64,000 nucleotides of DNA, taken from assembly GCA_902574995.1 (NCBI GenBank), contig CACGPP010000005.1, forward strand, positions 32,980 through 96,979. The letters run 5' to 3'. Positions 38,709 through 47,007 of this stretch are shown one piece after another. The notes beneath the pieces are model-generated. The model did not search any database. It was given only the letters and a program-made list of their open reading frames with translations, and had not been told where the DNA came from. A program made the translations under genes and the position numbers. Positions within the stretch are counted from its first letter, which is position 1, and the number at the start of each line of letters is the position of its first letter. The stretch is from an uncultured Alphaproteobacteria bacterium (GTDB lineage: Bacteria; Pseudomonadota; Alphaproteobacteria; HIMB59).

Positions 38709-39767
38709 ATGGCTGAAATAGAATTACAATCAATAAATAAATATTATGGTAAAACTCATGTTATCAAAGATTTTTCTCTAAAAATTAAAGATCAGTCTTT
38801 TACAACACTCGTTGGTCCTTCTGGTTGTGGAAAATCAACACTCTTAAGAATGATAGCTGGTCTAGAGGAAATTAATTCAGGAAGCATTCTTATAAATAAT
38901 AAATCTGTTAATGACTTACCACCAAGAGATAGAGGAATAGCTATGGTTTTCCAATCTTACGCTCTGTATCCGCATATGACTGTATTTGAAAATATGGCTT
39001 TTGGATTAAAGATAGAAAAGAAATCAAAGGATGAGATAAATAGCAGAGTTAAAGAGGCAGCTAAAATATTACAAATCGAAGAATTGTTAGATAGAAAACC
39101 AAAACAATTATCAGGTGGGCAACGTCAACGTGTTGCAATAGGAAGAGCTATAACAAGAAAACCGAAAGTTTTTTTATTCGATGAACCTCTTTCGAACTTA
39201 GATGCTGCTTTAAGAGTTCAAATGAGGGTTGAGTTGGCAAAATTACATGAACAACTTGATGCAACAATGATATATGTAACTCATGATCAAACTGAGGCTA
39301 TGACACTATCAGACGAGATAGTCGTACTGGATGAGGGCAAGATTTCTCAATTAGGCAAACCTTTAGAATTATATAATAAACCAAATAACTTATTTGTTGC
39401 TGGTTTCATAGGTTCACCCAAAATGAATTTTATTCCAGCTAAATTTATTTCAAAAAACAAAAATGATATTGAAATAGAATTTTTAAATTCCAAATTTATA
39501 TTTAATTATGAAAATGATATAAATTTTAAAAAACAAGAAATCATTGTTGGTATAAGACCTGAAAATATCTACGTAAGTTTTGACAATGATTACAACTGGC
39601 GTAGCAAAGCTTTTGTTGTTGAAAAACTTGGCTCAAGTACTTTTATCTACTTAGATAGTCATGTTGAACCTGTGGTGGTTGAATGCGACGGTGATATTTC
39701 AGTTAAAACTGGTGATATTATAAATGTTAAATTTAACTTTGAAAAAATTATTCTTTTTAATAAATAA
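38709..39767 (+). CDS. ABC transporter ATP-binding protein (UgpC/MsmX/MalK type)
   Basis: The 352-residue protein has the full ATPase domain (Walker A 'GPSGCGKSTLLRM', signature 'LSGGQRQRVAIGRA', Walker B 'VFLFDEPLSNLDA', switch His in 'YVTHDQTEAM'). A C-terminal TOBE-like regulatory domain ('VGIRPENIYV') is typical of carbohydrate importers. No permease or binding protein lies next to it. The only MalFG-type permeases in the window (26395-28305) lack an ATPase, so the two loci probably make one transporter, which ties that importer to the SnoaL/HisD island. A shared multi-system ATPase is the alternative. Confidence 0.93.
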   Translation: MAEIELQSINKYYGKTHVIKDFSLKIKDQSFTTLVGPSGCGKSTLLRMIAGLEEINSGSILINNKSVNDLPPRDRGIAMVFQSYALYPHMTVFENMAFGLKIEKKSKDEINSRVKEAAKILQIEELLDRKPKQLSGGQRQRVAIGRAITRKPKVFLFDEPLSNLDAALRVQMRVELAKLHEQLDATMIYVTHDQTEAMTLSDEIVVLDEGKISQLGKPLELYNKPNNLFVAGFIGSPKMNFIPAKFISKNKNDIEIEFLNSKFIFNYENDINFKKQEIIVGIRPENIYVSFDNDYNWRSKAFVVEKLGSSTFIYLDSHVEPVVVECDGDISVKTGDIINVKFNFEKIILFNK

Positions 39768-39790
39768 AAATTATAATTGTAAATGTATAT

Positions 39791-40558
39791 ATGTATTTGA
39801 AAAATTTTAATTTAAAAAATAAAACAGCACTTGTAACTGGAGCTGGTAAAGGTATCGGAAAAGCATGTGCTATTGCTTTGGCACAAGCAGGTGCAGATTT
39901 AATAATCATAAGTAGAACTAAAAAAGATTTATTGGGCGTGCAAAAAAAAATTATTTCATATAAAAGAAAATGTACATTTTTTGAATGTGATTTATTTGAT
40001 ATAGAAAAATTAGATACTGTTTTTAAAAAAATTAGAAAAATTGATATTCTTGTCAATAATGCAGGAACAAATCGTCCAGCGCATTTTACTAAAATTAAAA
40101 GAGAAGATATGGATTACATGATAGATCTTAATTTAAAAATAGCTTTTCATGTTGCCCAATTATCAATCAAGAAAATGATGGTAAACAAAAATAGAAAATC
40201 TATAGGAGGAAGTATAATTAATATGTCTTCTCAATTAGGAAAAGTTGGCGCGCCTAACAGAAGCATTTATAATATGTCAAAATTTGGAATAGAAGGTTTA
40301 ACAAAAGGTATGGCTTTAGATTTAGCTGCGAAAAATATTCGTGTGAACTCTATTTGCCCAACCTTTGTAGAAACACCAATGGTAAAAAAATTTTTTAAAG
40401 ATAAAAAATTTAAAGATATGGTATTAAAAAATATACCTCTTGGTCGATTAGCTAAAGAGAGTGATATTGCAACTGCAACAGTTTATTTAGCTTCTAATGC
40501 ATCTTCAATGATTACAGGGACATCTTTAGTTATTGACGGCGGTTGGACAGCACAATAA
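39791..40558 (+). CDS. SDR-family oxidoreductase
   Basis: The 255-residue protein is a classical short-chain dehydrogenase/reductase. It has the 'TGAGKGIG' cofactor loop (residues 16-23), 'NNAGTNRP' near residue 88, the catalytic serine in 'INMSSQLGKVG' and the YxxxK pair in 'SIYNMSKFG'. The C-terminus 'MITGTSLVIDGGWTAQ' is typical of gluconate 5-dehydrogenase or 3-oxoacyl-reductase-like SDRs. The start ATG at 39791 follows the ATPase gene by 23 bases. It probably oxidises or reduces a hydroxyl/keto group of the unknown substrate handled by this island. Confidence 0.88.
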   Translation: MYLKNFNLKNKTALVTGAGKGIGKACAIALAQAGADLIIISRTKKDLLGVQKKIISYKRKCTFFECDLFDIEKLDTVFKKIRKIDILVNNAGTNRPAHFTKIKREDMDYMIDLNLKIAFHVAQLSIKKMMVNKNRKSIGGSIINMSSQLGKVGAPNRSIYNMSKFGIEGLTKGMALDLAAKNIRVNSICPTFVETPMVKKFFKDKKFKDMVLKNIPLGRLAKESDIATATVYLASNASSMITGTSLVIDGGWTAQ

Positions 40559-40591
40559 TAATTATTTTAAATAAATTTTACAAGTAATTTG

Positions 40592-41245
40592 ATGAAAGCA
40601 GTCATATTTGGTTCAATTGGGACCTTAGTTGAAACATCAGATATTCAAAGACAATCTTTTAATCAAGCTTTCAAAACATTAGGTTTAGATTGGTACTGGG
40701 ATAAAGAAAATTATAAGAATTTACTTAAAAAATCAGGTGGAGCTAATAGAGTCAATTATTTTTCTAATTTAAAGAAAAAATTTGTTGACTCAAAAAAAGT
40801 AAGAGAAATTAAAACTCTTTTTTTTAATAATTATTTAGAAAATAATTTTATTAATCCTCGTGATGGGGTTTTAGAGGTAATTGAATACGCTAAGTTTAAT
40901 GATATTAAAATTGGTCTAGCGTCAACAACCTCTATTGAAAATATTGATGCTATTTTTAAGACTCTTAATAAAAAAATAGAAAAGAAAGATTTTGATTTTA
41001 TTGGAAACAATGAATTAATAAAAAACGTAAAACCTGACCCAGATATTTATATCAAGGCTCTTAATGATTTAGGCGTAAACCGAGATGAATGTATAGCAAT
41101 CGAGGATTCTGTTGATAGTGCACTTTCAGCTTTTAATGCTAAAATTGAATGTGTTGCATTTCCAGGATTATTTCATTTGGATAATGATTTCAGTATTTGT
41201 AAAAAGTATTTAAATAAATTAGATATTTCAATTTTTGAAAATTAA
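40592..41245 (+). CDS. HAD-like protein lacking the catalytic aspartates of motif I
   Basis: I use the ATG at 40592 instead of the track's TTG one codon earlier, giving 217 residues. The fold is that of beta-phosphoglucomutase/CbbY-type HAD proteins with an alpha-helical cap. 'LASTTSIENIDAIF' is motif II, 'KPDPDIYIKAL' is motif III with its lysine, and 'IAIEDSVDSALSAF' is motif IV. Motif I, normally F-D-x-D-G-T-L, reads 'FGSIGTLVET', so both aspartates (the nucleophile and the general acid) are Gly7 and Ile9. Without the nucleophile a normal phosphatase or mutase reaction is not expected. It closes the SnoaL-HisD-ATPase-SDR run. Confidence 0.8.
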   Translation: MKAVIFGSIGTLVETSDIQRQSFNQAFKTLGLDWYWDKENYKNLLKKSGGANRVNYFSNLKKKFVDSKKVREIKTLFFNNYLENNFINPRDGVLEVIEYAKFNDIKIGLASTTSIENIDAIFKTLNKKIEKKDFDFIGNNELIKNVKPDPDIYIKALNDLGVNRDECIAIEDSVDSALSAFNAKIECVAFPGLFHLDNDFSICKKYLNKLDISIFEN

Positions 41246-41351
41246 TAAATTAAGTTTAAATCTTCAAATAATATTGGTGGGTATATTTAATTTTATTTAA
41301 TCTAAAAATTTGTCTAAAATTGAAAAAATTTTTTAAGTAAGGAGATAATCA

Positions 41352-41636
41352 ATGGTCAATATGCTTGTAACAATTAATATTTCAAAAGGATGGGAAACTT
41401 GGTCTGAAATGGCCAAAGGTTTAGAGCCAAAAATGAATGAAGTTGGTTCTAAAATCATATGGGCTGGCTGTAATGCTGACGAGAGTTCTGTTTATGTATT
41501 AGTGGAAATGAAAGATCCATCTTTCATAAAGTCTTTTGGAGAAAGAGAGGATATAGTGAAGATTAGAGAGACTGCAGGGGCAGATGTTTCATCAACAACA
41601 CCTATAGCACAAATAAGTAATTACTTCATGGGTTAA
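41352..41636 (+). CDS. small DUF3764-like protein
   Basis: This 94-residue protein has a ferredoxin-like alpha/beta pattern ('MLVTINISKGWETWSEMA', 'IIWAGCNADESSVYVLVEM', 'VSSTTPIAQISNYFMG'), which resembles DUF3764 family members known from marine bacteria and cyanobacteria. I assign this from memory of the pattern only. A strong Shine-Dalgarno (AAGGAG) lies at a good distance before the ATG, and a 106-base gap upstream leaves room for its own promoter. There is no signal peptide. The function is unknown. Confidence 0.6.
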   Translation: MVNMLVTINISKGWETWSEMAKGLEPKMNEVGSKIIWAGCNADESSVYVLVEMKDPSFIKSFGEREDIVKIRETAGADVSSTTPIAQISNYFMG

Positions 41637-41717
41637 GATTTTTCAATATTGTATATCTGACATTTTCTAAAAAATATTATTTTAAAAAATTTTTATTTAA
41701 AAATCTTAGGTTGCAGA

Positions 41718-41794
41718 TGGCGCGCTCTGCAGGATTCGAACCTGCGACCCTCTGCTTAGAAGGCAGATGCTCTATCCAGCTGAGCTAAGAGCGC
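41718..41794 (-). tRNA. tRNA-Arg (UCU)
   Basis: The minus strand folds as a 77-base tRNA. The acceptor stem is GCGCTCT/AGAGCGC, the D arm is GCTC...GAGC, the anticodon stem-loop is CTGCC-TTCTAAG-with anticodon TCT, and the T loop is GGTTCGAATCC. An encoded CCA forms the 3' end. TCT reads AGA, a frequent arginine codon in this AT-rich DNA. Confidence 0.96.
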
Positions 41795-41857
41795 ATTTAT
41801 TGGAATATTTACCACTTCAACTTTATATTTTCTACTTTAATATGCATTAATTTTTAA

Positions 41858-42634
41858 ATGAACAATATTTTAATAAAAGTTGAAAATTTGGTGAAAACAT
41901 TTGGTGGATTAGTTGCACTAAATGATTGCTCCTTAGAAATTAAGGATAAAGCTATAACAGGAATTATTGGACCTAATGGATCTGGTAAAACTACTTTATT
42001 TAATGTAATTACTGGTAATCTTAAACCAGATACTGGTAAAGTTTTCTATAATGGTGTTGAAATAACAAATGAAGAGTCGCACGACTTATTTCATTTAGGT
42101 GTATTAAGAACATTTCAAATAGCTCATGAATTTTCAAATATGACAGTTATTGAGAATTTAATGGTAGTGCCGGGTAATCAAAAAGGTGAAAAGCTTCTGT
42201 ATTCGCTGATGAATAGTCAAAAAATTAAAAAAGAAGATGAATTAATTAAAGATAAAGCCATGGAAGTATTAAAATTTTTAAAAATTGAACACCTTAAGAA
42301 CGAGAGAGCTGGAAATTTATCGGGAGGTCAAAAAAAACTTTTAGAGTTGGCAAGGACAATGATGGTAGATGCTAAAATAGTTTTTTTAGATGAAGTTGGC
42401 GCTGGAGTTAATAAAACACTCCTTAGAGACATAAGTGATTCAATTTTAAAACTTAATCAAGATAAAGGTTACACATTTTGTATGATTGAACATGATTTTA
42501 ACTTTATAAGCGAGTTGTGTGACCCCGTAATTGTTTTAGCTGAGGGATCAGTTCTTTTTAAAGGTTCAGCTGAAGAGGTTAAGTCAAATGAACAAGTTAT
42601 TGAGTCTTATTTAGGTAAGGGATTAAAAAAATAA
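41858..42634 (+). CDS. livG: branched-chain amino-acid-type ABC transporter ATPase (LivG-like)
   Basis: The 258-residue protein is an ABC ATPase with Walker A 'GPNGSGKTTLFN', the LivG-type insertion 'GVLRTFQIAHEFSNMTVIENLMV', signature 'LSGGQKKLLELARTMM' and Walker B 'IVFLDEVGAGVN' (Val instead of the usual Pro after Glu), and a switch His in 'MIEHDFNFI'. It leads a co-directional set of LivG, LivF, LivH and LivM homologues with 0-4 base junctions. The substrate may be an amino acid, urea, an amide or another small polar compound. UrtD-like features were not seen, so urea is less likely. Confidence 0.92.
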   Translation: MNNILIKVENLVKTFGGLVALNDCSLEIKDKAITGIIGPNGSGKTTLFNVITGNLKPDTGKVFYNGVEITNEESHDLFHLGVLRTFQIAHEFSNMTVIENLMVVPGNQKGEKLLYSLMNSQKIKKEDELIKDKAMEVLKFLKIEHLKNERAGNLSGGQKKLLELARTMMVDAKIVFLDEVGAGVNKTLLRDISDSILKLNQDKGYTFCMIEHDFNFISELCDPVIVLAEGSVLFKGSAEEVKSNEQVIESYLGKGLKK

Positions 42635-43335
42635 TGTTTTTTTCTGCTTCAAATTTAACTGGTGGTTATGGAGGTGTAAATATTATCGAAGAGTGCTCTT
42701 TTAGCGTTAATAGAGGTGAAATTGTGTCCATTCTAGGTCCTAATGGTGCTGGTAAATCGACAGCAATGAAAGCAATGCTTGGTATACTTGACTTAAAAAA
42801 TGGAAATGTCGTACTTGATGGGAAAGACATCACAAAACTCAAAACACAAGATAGAATAAAGCTAGGTATTTCCTTTGTACCTCAAATTAAGAATATATTT
42901 ACAGAATTAACAGTAAAAGAGAACTTAGAGATGGGTGCTTTTTTAAATGATGCTAATTTATCAACGAGATTAGAGGAGATGTACGATTTATTTCCCATAA
43001 TTAAAGAGAAAAAGGATCAATTTGCAGGCGAATTATCAGGTGGTCAAAGACAACAGGTTGCTATCGCCAGAGCTTTAATGACTGAGCCAGATGTTTTAAT
43101 GTTAGACGAACCAACTGCAGGTGTTTCACCTGTAATTATGACAGAATTATTTGAACATATACTAAATATAAAAAAACAAAACATAGCAATACTAATGGTT
43201 GAGCAAAATGCCCGCCAAGCTTTAGAAATATCTGACCGAGGTTATATTTTAGTGACAGGAAAAAATGCTTACGAAGGGAAAGGCGATTATCTTCTAAATG
43301 ATAAAGAGATTAGAAAGGCTTTTTTAGGAGGGTAA
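42634..43335 (+). CDS. livF: branched-chain amino-acid-type ABC transporter ATPase (LivF-like)
   Basis: The 233-residue second ATPase of the importer has Walker A 'GPNGAGKSTAMKAMLG', signature 'ELSGGQRQQVAIARALM', Walker B 'VLMLDEPTAGVSP' and switch His replaced by Gln in 'MVEQNARQAL', as is normal for LivF. 'GISFVPQIKNIFTELTVKENLEMGA' is the characteristic LivF block. Its ATG overlaps the livG stop by one base (TAATG). It pairs with LivG to drive the LivHM membrane dimer. Confidence 0.93.
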   Translation: MFFSASNLTGGYGGVNIIEECSFSVNRGEIVSILGPNGAGKSTAMKAMLGILDLKNGNVVLDGKDITKLKTQDRIKLGISFVPQIKNIFTELTVKENLEMGAFLNDANLSTRLEEMYDLFPIIKEKKDQFAGELSGGQRQQVAIARALMTEPDVLMLDEPTAGVSPVIMTELFEHILNIKKQNIAILMVEQNARQALEISDRGYILVTGKNAYEGKGDYLLNDKEIRKAFLGG

Positions 43336-44346
43336 ATGGATTTTTTAAACTCAATCATACTTCTAACAAATTTTATTATTGTGCCTGGAATAACTTATGG
43401 ATCACAGTTGGCTTTGGGCGCGATTGGGGTAACTCTTATTTATGGTGTTTTAAGATTTGCTAACTTCGCTTATGGGGATTTAATGGCTTTTGGAACAATG
43501 ATTGTAATCCTTGTTACTTGGTTTTTACAATCAAAAGGAATTACCTTTGGTTTACTTCCAACTGCTTTACTAGCATTACCAGTTGGTATCCTATTGACAA
43601 TTGCAGTGAGTTTATTTTTTGACAAAACAGTATTTGAATATTATAGAAATAAAAAAAGTGATCCCGTAACATTTATAGTTGTTAGTCTTGGTATAATGTT
43701 TGTTTTAAACGCAGTTGTTAGAATTATCATTGGACCAAACGATATAAACTTTATGGATGGTCATAAGTTTATTATGAAAGCTAGAGAGTTTAAGCAAATG
43801 ACTGGATTAAATGAGGGACTTGCATTAAAATCAACACAAGTAATAACATTGATTACGACAATTATTACTTGCTCCATACTTTTTTATTTTTTAAATAAAA
43901 CAAAAACAGGCAAATCTATGAGAGCTTATTCTAATAATGAGGATTTAGCTTTGCTATCAGGCATCGACCCTAAAAAAATTGTTTTACTGACCTGGATAAT
44001 TGTTTCTATTTTAGCAACTGTCGCTGGAACTTTGTATGGATTGGATAAAAGTTTTAAGCCATTCACTTATTTCAACAATCTTCTTCCTATTTTCGCAGCA
44101 ACAATTGTTGGCGGTATTGGAAATCCTTTAGGTGCATTTTACGGGGGATTTCTAATTGCTTTCTCTGAAATAGGCCTTACTTATGCATATAAAAAATTTT
44201 TTAAGTACATCATGCCTGAAGGTTTAGAACCTAGTACACTAATACAATTTATCTCTACTGATTATAAATTTGCGATCTCTTTTGCAATATTAATTGTCGT
44301 TCTTATTTTTAGGCCAAATGGTATCTTTAAAGGAAAAGTCATATGA
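43336..44346 (+). CDS. livH: branched-chain amino-acid-type ABC transporter permease (LivH-like)
   Basis: The 336-residue inner-membrane protein has about eight hydrophobic segments and the LivH hallmarks 'GAIGVTLIYGVLRFANFAYGDLMAFG', 'GIDPKKIVLLTWIIVSILATVAGTLYG' and 'IVGGIGNPLGAFYGGFLIAFSE'. It starts directly after the livF stop and has a GGAGGG ribosome binding site inside livF. It ends with an ATGA overlap into livM. Confidence 0.92.
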   Translation: MDFLNSIILLTNFIIVPGITYGSQLALGAIGVTLIYGVLRFANFAYGDLMAFGTMIVILVTWFLQSKGITFGLLPTALLALPVGILLTIAVSLFFDKTVFEYYRNKKSDPVTFIVVSLGIMFVLNAVVRIIIGPNDINFMDGHKFIMKAREFKQMTGLNEGLALKSTQVITLITTIITCSILFYFLNKTKTGKSMRAYSNNEDLALLSGIDPKKIVLLTWIIVSILATVAGTLYGLDKSFKPFTYFNNLLPIFAATIVGGIGNPLGAFYGGFLIAFSEIGLTYAYKKFFKYIMPEGLEPSTLIQFISTDYKFAISFAILIVVLIFRPNGIFKGKVI

Positions 44347-45713
44347 TCAAAAATTCTGAGTTTAAAATTTGTTTCTCAGTAATGACTGTTTTAACTATTT
44401 TAGTTGGTCTATTTCAGTCATGGGGCATTGCATTATCAATGTTAAATCTCTGTCTTATCTCTGCTGTAATGGCGATGGGAGTAAATATTCAGTGGGGTTT
44501 TGCTGGTTTAATTAATTTTGGTGTAATGGGTTTTTTGGCCATTGGAGGGTTAGCAACTGTTTTAATTTCAGTTCCACCTGTTCCTGAAGCATGGAGTGCT
44601 GGCGGTATTGGAATTTTAATTTCTGGTTTATTTTTATTAACAGTTGTTTTTAGTGTTTTAATAATAAATAAAAAAATACCAAATCATAAATATAAAAATT
44701 ATTTTATATTCGTAATCATAATTTTATCTATACCATTACTTAAATTTATAGCTGGTCCATCAATTAGTAAAATTGAGTCAATTAATGCAGCGACATCAGG
44801 TTTTTTAGGTGGAGCTAATTTGCCAATTATATTTTCATGGTTTGTTGGAGCAATTTTATGTGCCCTTGTAGCTTTTGTTGTAGGTAAAGTTTGTTTAGGG
44901 TTAAGGTCTGACTATTTGGCAATATCAACTTTACTAGTCTCTGGAATAATAATAACGATTGTCAAACATGAGGAGTGGCTATCAAGGGGGGTAAAGAATG
45001 TTATTGGTTTGAAGAGACCAGTTCCATATGAAGTGGATTTACAAAACTCTGAGTGGTTTATAAAACTCGTTGAATTTTTAAATTCTTCAAAATTATCAAA
45101 TGTCTTGGATTTTGATGAAAGAACTTCTTTACTTAATGAACTCGTAATCTCCTCTTCTGGAGTTTTTGTAAAGCTATGCTTTAGTCTAATTTTTTTAGCT
45201 GTTGTATTAATAATTCTATATTTTTCTGAGAAAGCTCTGAACTCTCCTTGGGGTAGGATGATGAGAGCCATAAGAGACAATGAAGAGGCTGCTAAAGCCA
45301 TGGGAAAAAATGTTGTAAAGCAACACCTTTTTATTTTTATGTTAGGTTCTGCGATTATTGGATTTGCAGGTGCAATGTTAGTTACCTATGACGGTCTTTT
45401 CACTCCATCAAGCTATCAACCTTTAAGATATACTTTCTTAATATGGGTTATGGTATTATTGGGAGGCACAGGAAATAATTATGGAGCTATATTAGGGGGT
45501 TTTGTTGTTTGGTTTATTTGGATACAATCAGCTCCTTTTGCACTGCTTGTCATCAACATATTCACTAATCATTTAGATGAAACAAATTACATTAGAGAAC
45601 ATCTGGTAAATAGTGTTCCATACTTTAGATATTTAATGATGGGTCTTGGACTTCTCTTAGTTATGCGATATAGACCTAAAGGCTTACTTCCGGAGAAAAT
45701 TATAAAGAATTGA
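44343..45713 (+). CDS. livM: branched-chain amino-acid-type ABC transporter permease (LivM-like), enlarged
   Basis: The protein has 456 residues, some 100 more than common LivM permeases. 'MAMGVNIQWGFAGLINFGVMGFLAIGG' near the N-terminus, 'LGLRSDYLAISTLLVSGIIITIV', 'AIRDNEEAAKAMGKNVVKQHLFIFMLGSAIIGFAGAM' (the ATPase-docking loop) and 'RYRPKGLLPEK' at the C-terminus are all family landmarks. The extra length is in two places: a hydrophobic pair around residues 90-140 and a hydrophilic segment around residues 220-265 ('VPYEVDLQNSEWFIKLVEFLNS'), probably periplasmic. It closes the plus-strand importer run and faces its probable binding protein. Confidence 0.9.
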   Translation: MIKNSEFKICFSVMTVLTILVGLFQSWGIALSMLNLCLISAVMAMGVNIQWGFAGLINFGVMGFLAIGGLATVLISVPPVPEAWSAGGIGILISGLFLLTVVFSVLIINKKIPNHKYKNYFIFVIIILSIPLLKFIAGPSISKIESINAATSGFLGGANLPIIFSWFVGAILCALVAFVVGKVCLGLRSDYLAISTLLVSGIIITIVKHEEWLSRGVKNVIGLKRPVPYEVDLQNSEWFIKLVEFLNSSKLSNVLDFDERTSLLNELVISSSGVFVKLCFSLIFLAVVLIILYFSEKALNSPWGRMMRAIRDNEEAAKAMGKNVVKQHLFIFMLGSAIIGFAGAMLVTYDGLFTPSSYQPLRYTFLIWVMVLLGGTGNNYGAILGGFVVWFIWIQSAPFALLVINIFTNHLDETNYIREHLVNSVPYFRYLMMGLGLLLVMRYRPKGLLPEKIIKN

Positions 45714-45724
45714 TAGCATCTTAA

Positions 45725-45743
45725 CCCCACCTAAAAGATGGGG
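45725..45743. terminator. stem-loop between convergent importer genes
   Basis: CCCCACCT and AGATGGGG can pair (one C-A mismatch) around a three-base AAA loop, 11 bases after the livM stop and 15 bases before the stop of the convergent binding-protein gene. There is no good T-run on either strand, so it may be a factor-dependent or mRNA-stabilising hairpin rather than a classical intrinsic terminator. Confidence 0.45.
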
Positions 45744-45757
45744 CTAAAAAATAAAAA

Positions 45758-46933
45758 TTACCTTTGAGCTACGTCGGTAAATTTACCGCCTTCGATTCCT
45801 TTTTCAAGGAATGCTCCAAATGCCTCTCCTACTTCTGTAAAGTTAACATCTGTCGCCCCATCGTAATCAACTGCAAATCCAGCACATGCTAGTTCAAGAC
45901 CCTTTTTAAGTTCTCCAGCATAAATTTTTGTACCAGGACCATTCGCTACACTCATAATGTTTGCTGCAATTGATGCACTGTCATCAGACTTACCCTTACA
46001 CATTGCAAGCATAATTAATGCAGCAGCGTCATATGACTCTCCAACATAAACTGATGGATCAACACCGTTAGCCTCTGCATAAGCCTTAAATTGCATTGCA
46101 CCAGCACCAAGAGAACCTGGCATTGAACCAAAGGAACCATCAAGATCAGTTCCAAAAGTATCAGTCAGTGAATCACCAATCATACCATCAGAAAGTACAA
46201 ATGTATCAAAAGCGCCACTATCTAATGATCCTTGGATAATTTGATTACCACCTTGATCTAAGTAACCAATAACGACTAATGCATCTCCACCAGCTGATGA
46301 AAGTACACCTACTTCAGCACTATAGTCTGCCTTATCGCCTTCATGAGCAGTTTTAGCTGTAACTTCAATACCTCTAGCAATTGCTGCAGCTTCATAGACA
46401 TCTGCTAAGCCAACACCATAATCAGTGTTAACATATGTAATTGCAACACTTGAAATACCTCTGTCGCTAGTAATGTCTGCTAAAACCTCTCCACCTCTTG
46501 CATCTGAAGGAGCTGTTCTAAAAAACAAACCGTTATCTTCAGCAGTAGTCAATGCAGGTGATGTTGCAGATGGTGAAATCATTGGTACTCCATTTGGAAC
46601 AGCTACATTTGAAAGAACTGCACCTGTGACACCAGAACAGTCTGCTCCCATAATTGCTGTAACACCTTGTGAAATTAAAAATTCAGCTGCAGATGCTGCC
46701 GCTGCTGAGTCGATACATGTTGAGTCAGCTCTAATAGAGCTAACAGTTGAACCACCTAATAATGCGCCTGAGTCTGAAGCTTCATTAAAAGCTAGCTCAG
46801 CGCCTGCAGCCATACCCGGCGTTAATGATTCAATAGGTCCTGTAAAACCTAAAATAATGCCAACTTTAACTTCTTTAGCGTATGACGTGCTAAACATAAA
46901 TAAAGCAAGCAGAGTAGTAATGAACTTAATCAT
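45758..46933 (-). CDS. branched-chain amino-acid-type substrate-binding protein (LivJ/K-like)
   Basis: The 391-residue protein has a signal peptide ('FITTLLALFMFSTSYA') and the family 4/5 type I binding fold. Landmarks are 'VGIILGFTGPIESLTPGMAAGAELAFNEA', 'AIMGADCSGVTGAVLSNVAVPNGVPMISPSAT' and 'VAITYVNTDYGVGLADVYEAAA'. A very strong ribosome binding site (AAGGGGGAAAG) precedes the ATG, in keeping with high expression. It is convergent with livGFHM and so is regulated separately. Its codon use is more GC-rich than that of its neighbours, as often seen in highly expressed binding proteins. Confidence 0.93.
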   Translation of the reverse strand: MIKFITTLLALFMFSTSYAKEVKVGIILGFTGPIESLTPGMAAGAELAFNEASDSGALLGGSTVSSIRADSTCIDSAAAASAAEFLISQGVTAIMGADCSGVTGAVLSNVAVPNGVPMISPSATSPALTTAEDNGLFFRTAPSDARGGEVLADITSDRGISSVAITYVNTDYGVGLADVYEAAAIARGIEVTAKTAHEGDKADYSAEVGVLSSAGGDALVVIGYLDQGGNQIIQGSLDSGAFDTFVLSDGMIGDSLTDTFGTDLDGSFGSMPGSLGAGAMQFKAYAEANGVDPSVYVGESYDAAALIMLAMCKGKSDDSASIAANIMSVANGPGTKIYAGELKKGLELACAGFAVDYDGATDVNFTEVGEAFGAFLEKGIEGGKFTDVAQR

Positions 46934-47007
46934 TTCTTTCCCCCTTATTAATTAATAATTATGCTGTGATAATAGTATTATATTTAAAAAAAATGAATAT
47001 TTAATTA

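Noticed and set aside
44912-45301. 129-codon minus-strand ORF inside livM
   Set aside because: It lies wholly within the livM coding region on the other strand, and livM is supported by strong family motifs in the same bases.
46425-46955. 176-codon plus-strand ORF opposite the LivJ/K-like binding protein
   Set aside because: It is a shadow of the signal-peptide and N-terminal half of a clear gene, with Ala/Pro-rich composition unlike the neighbouring proteins and no ribosome binding site.
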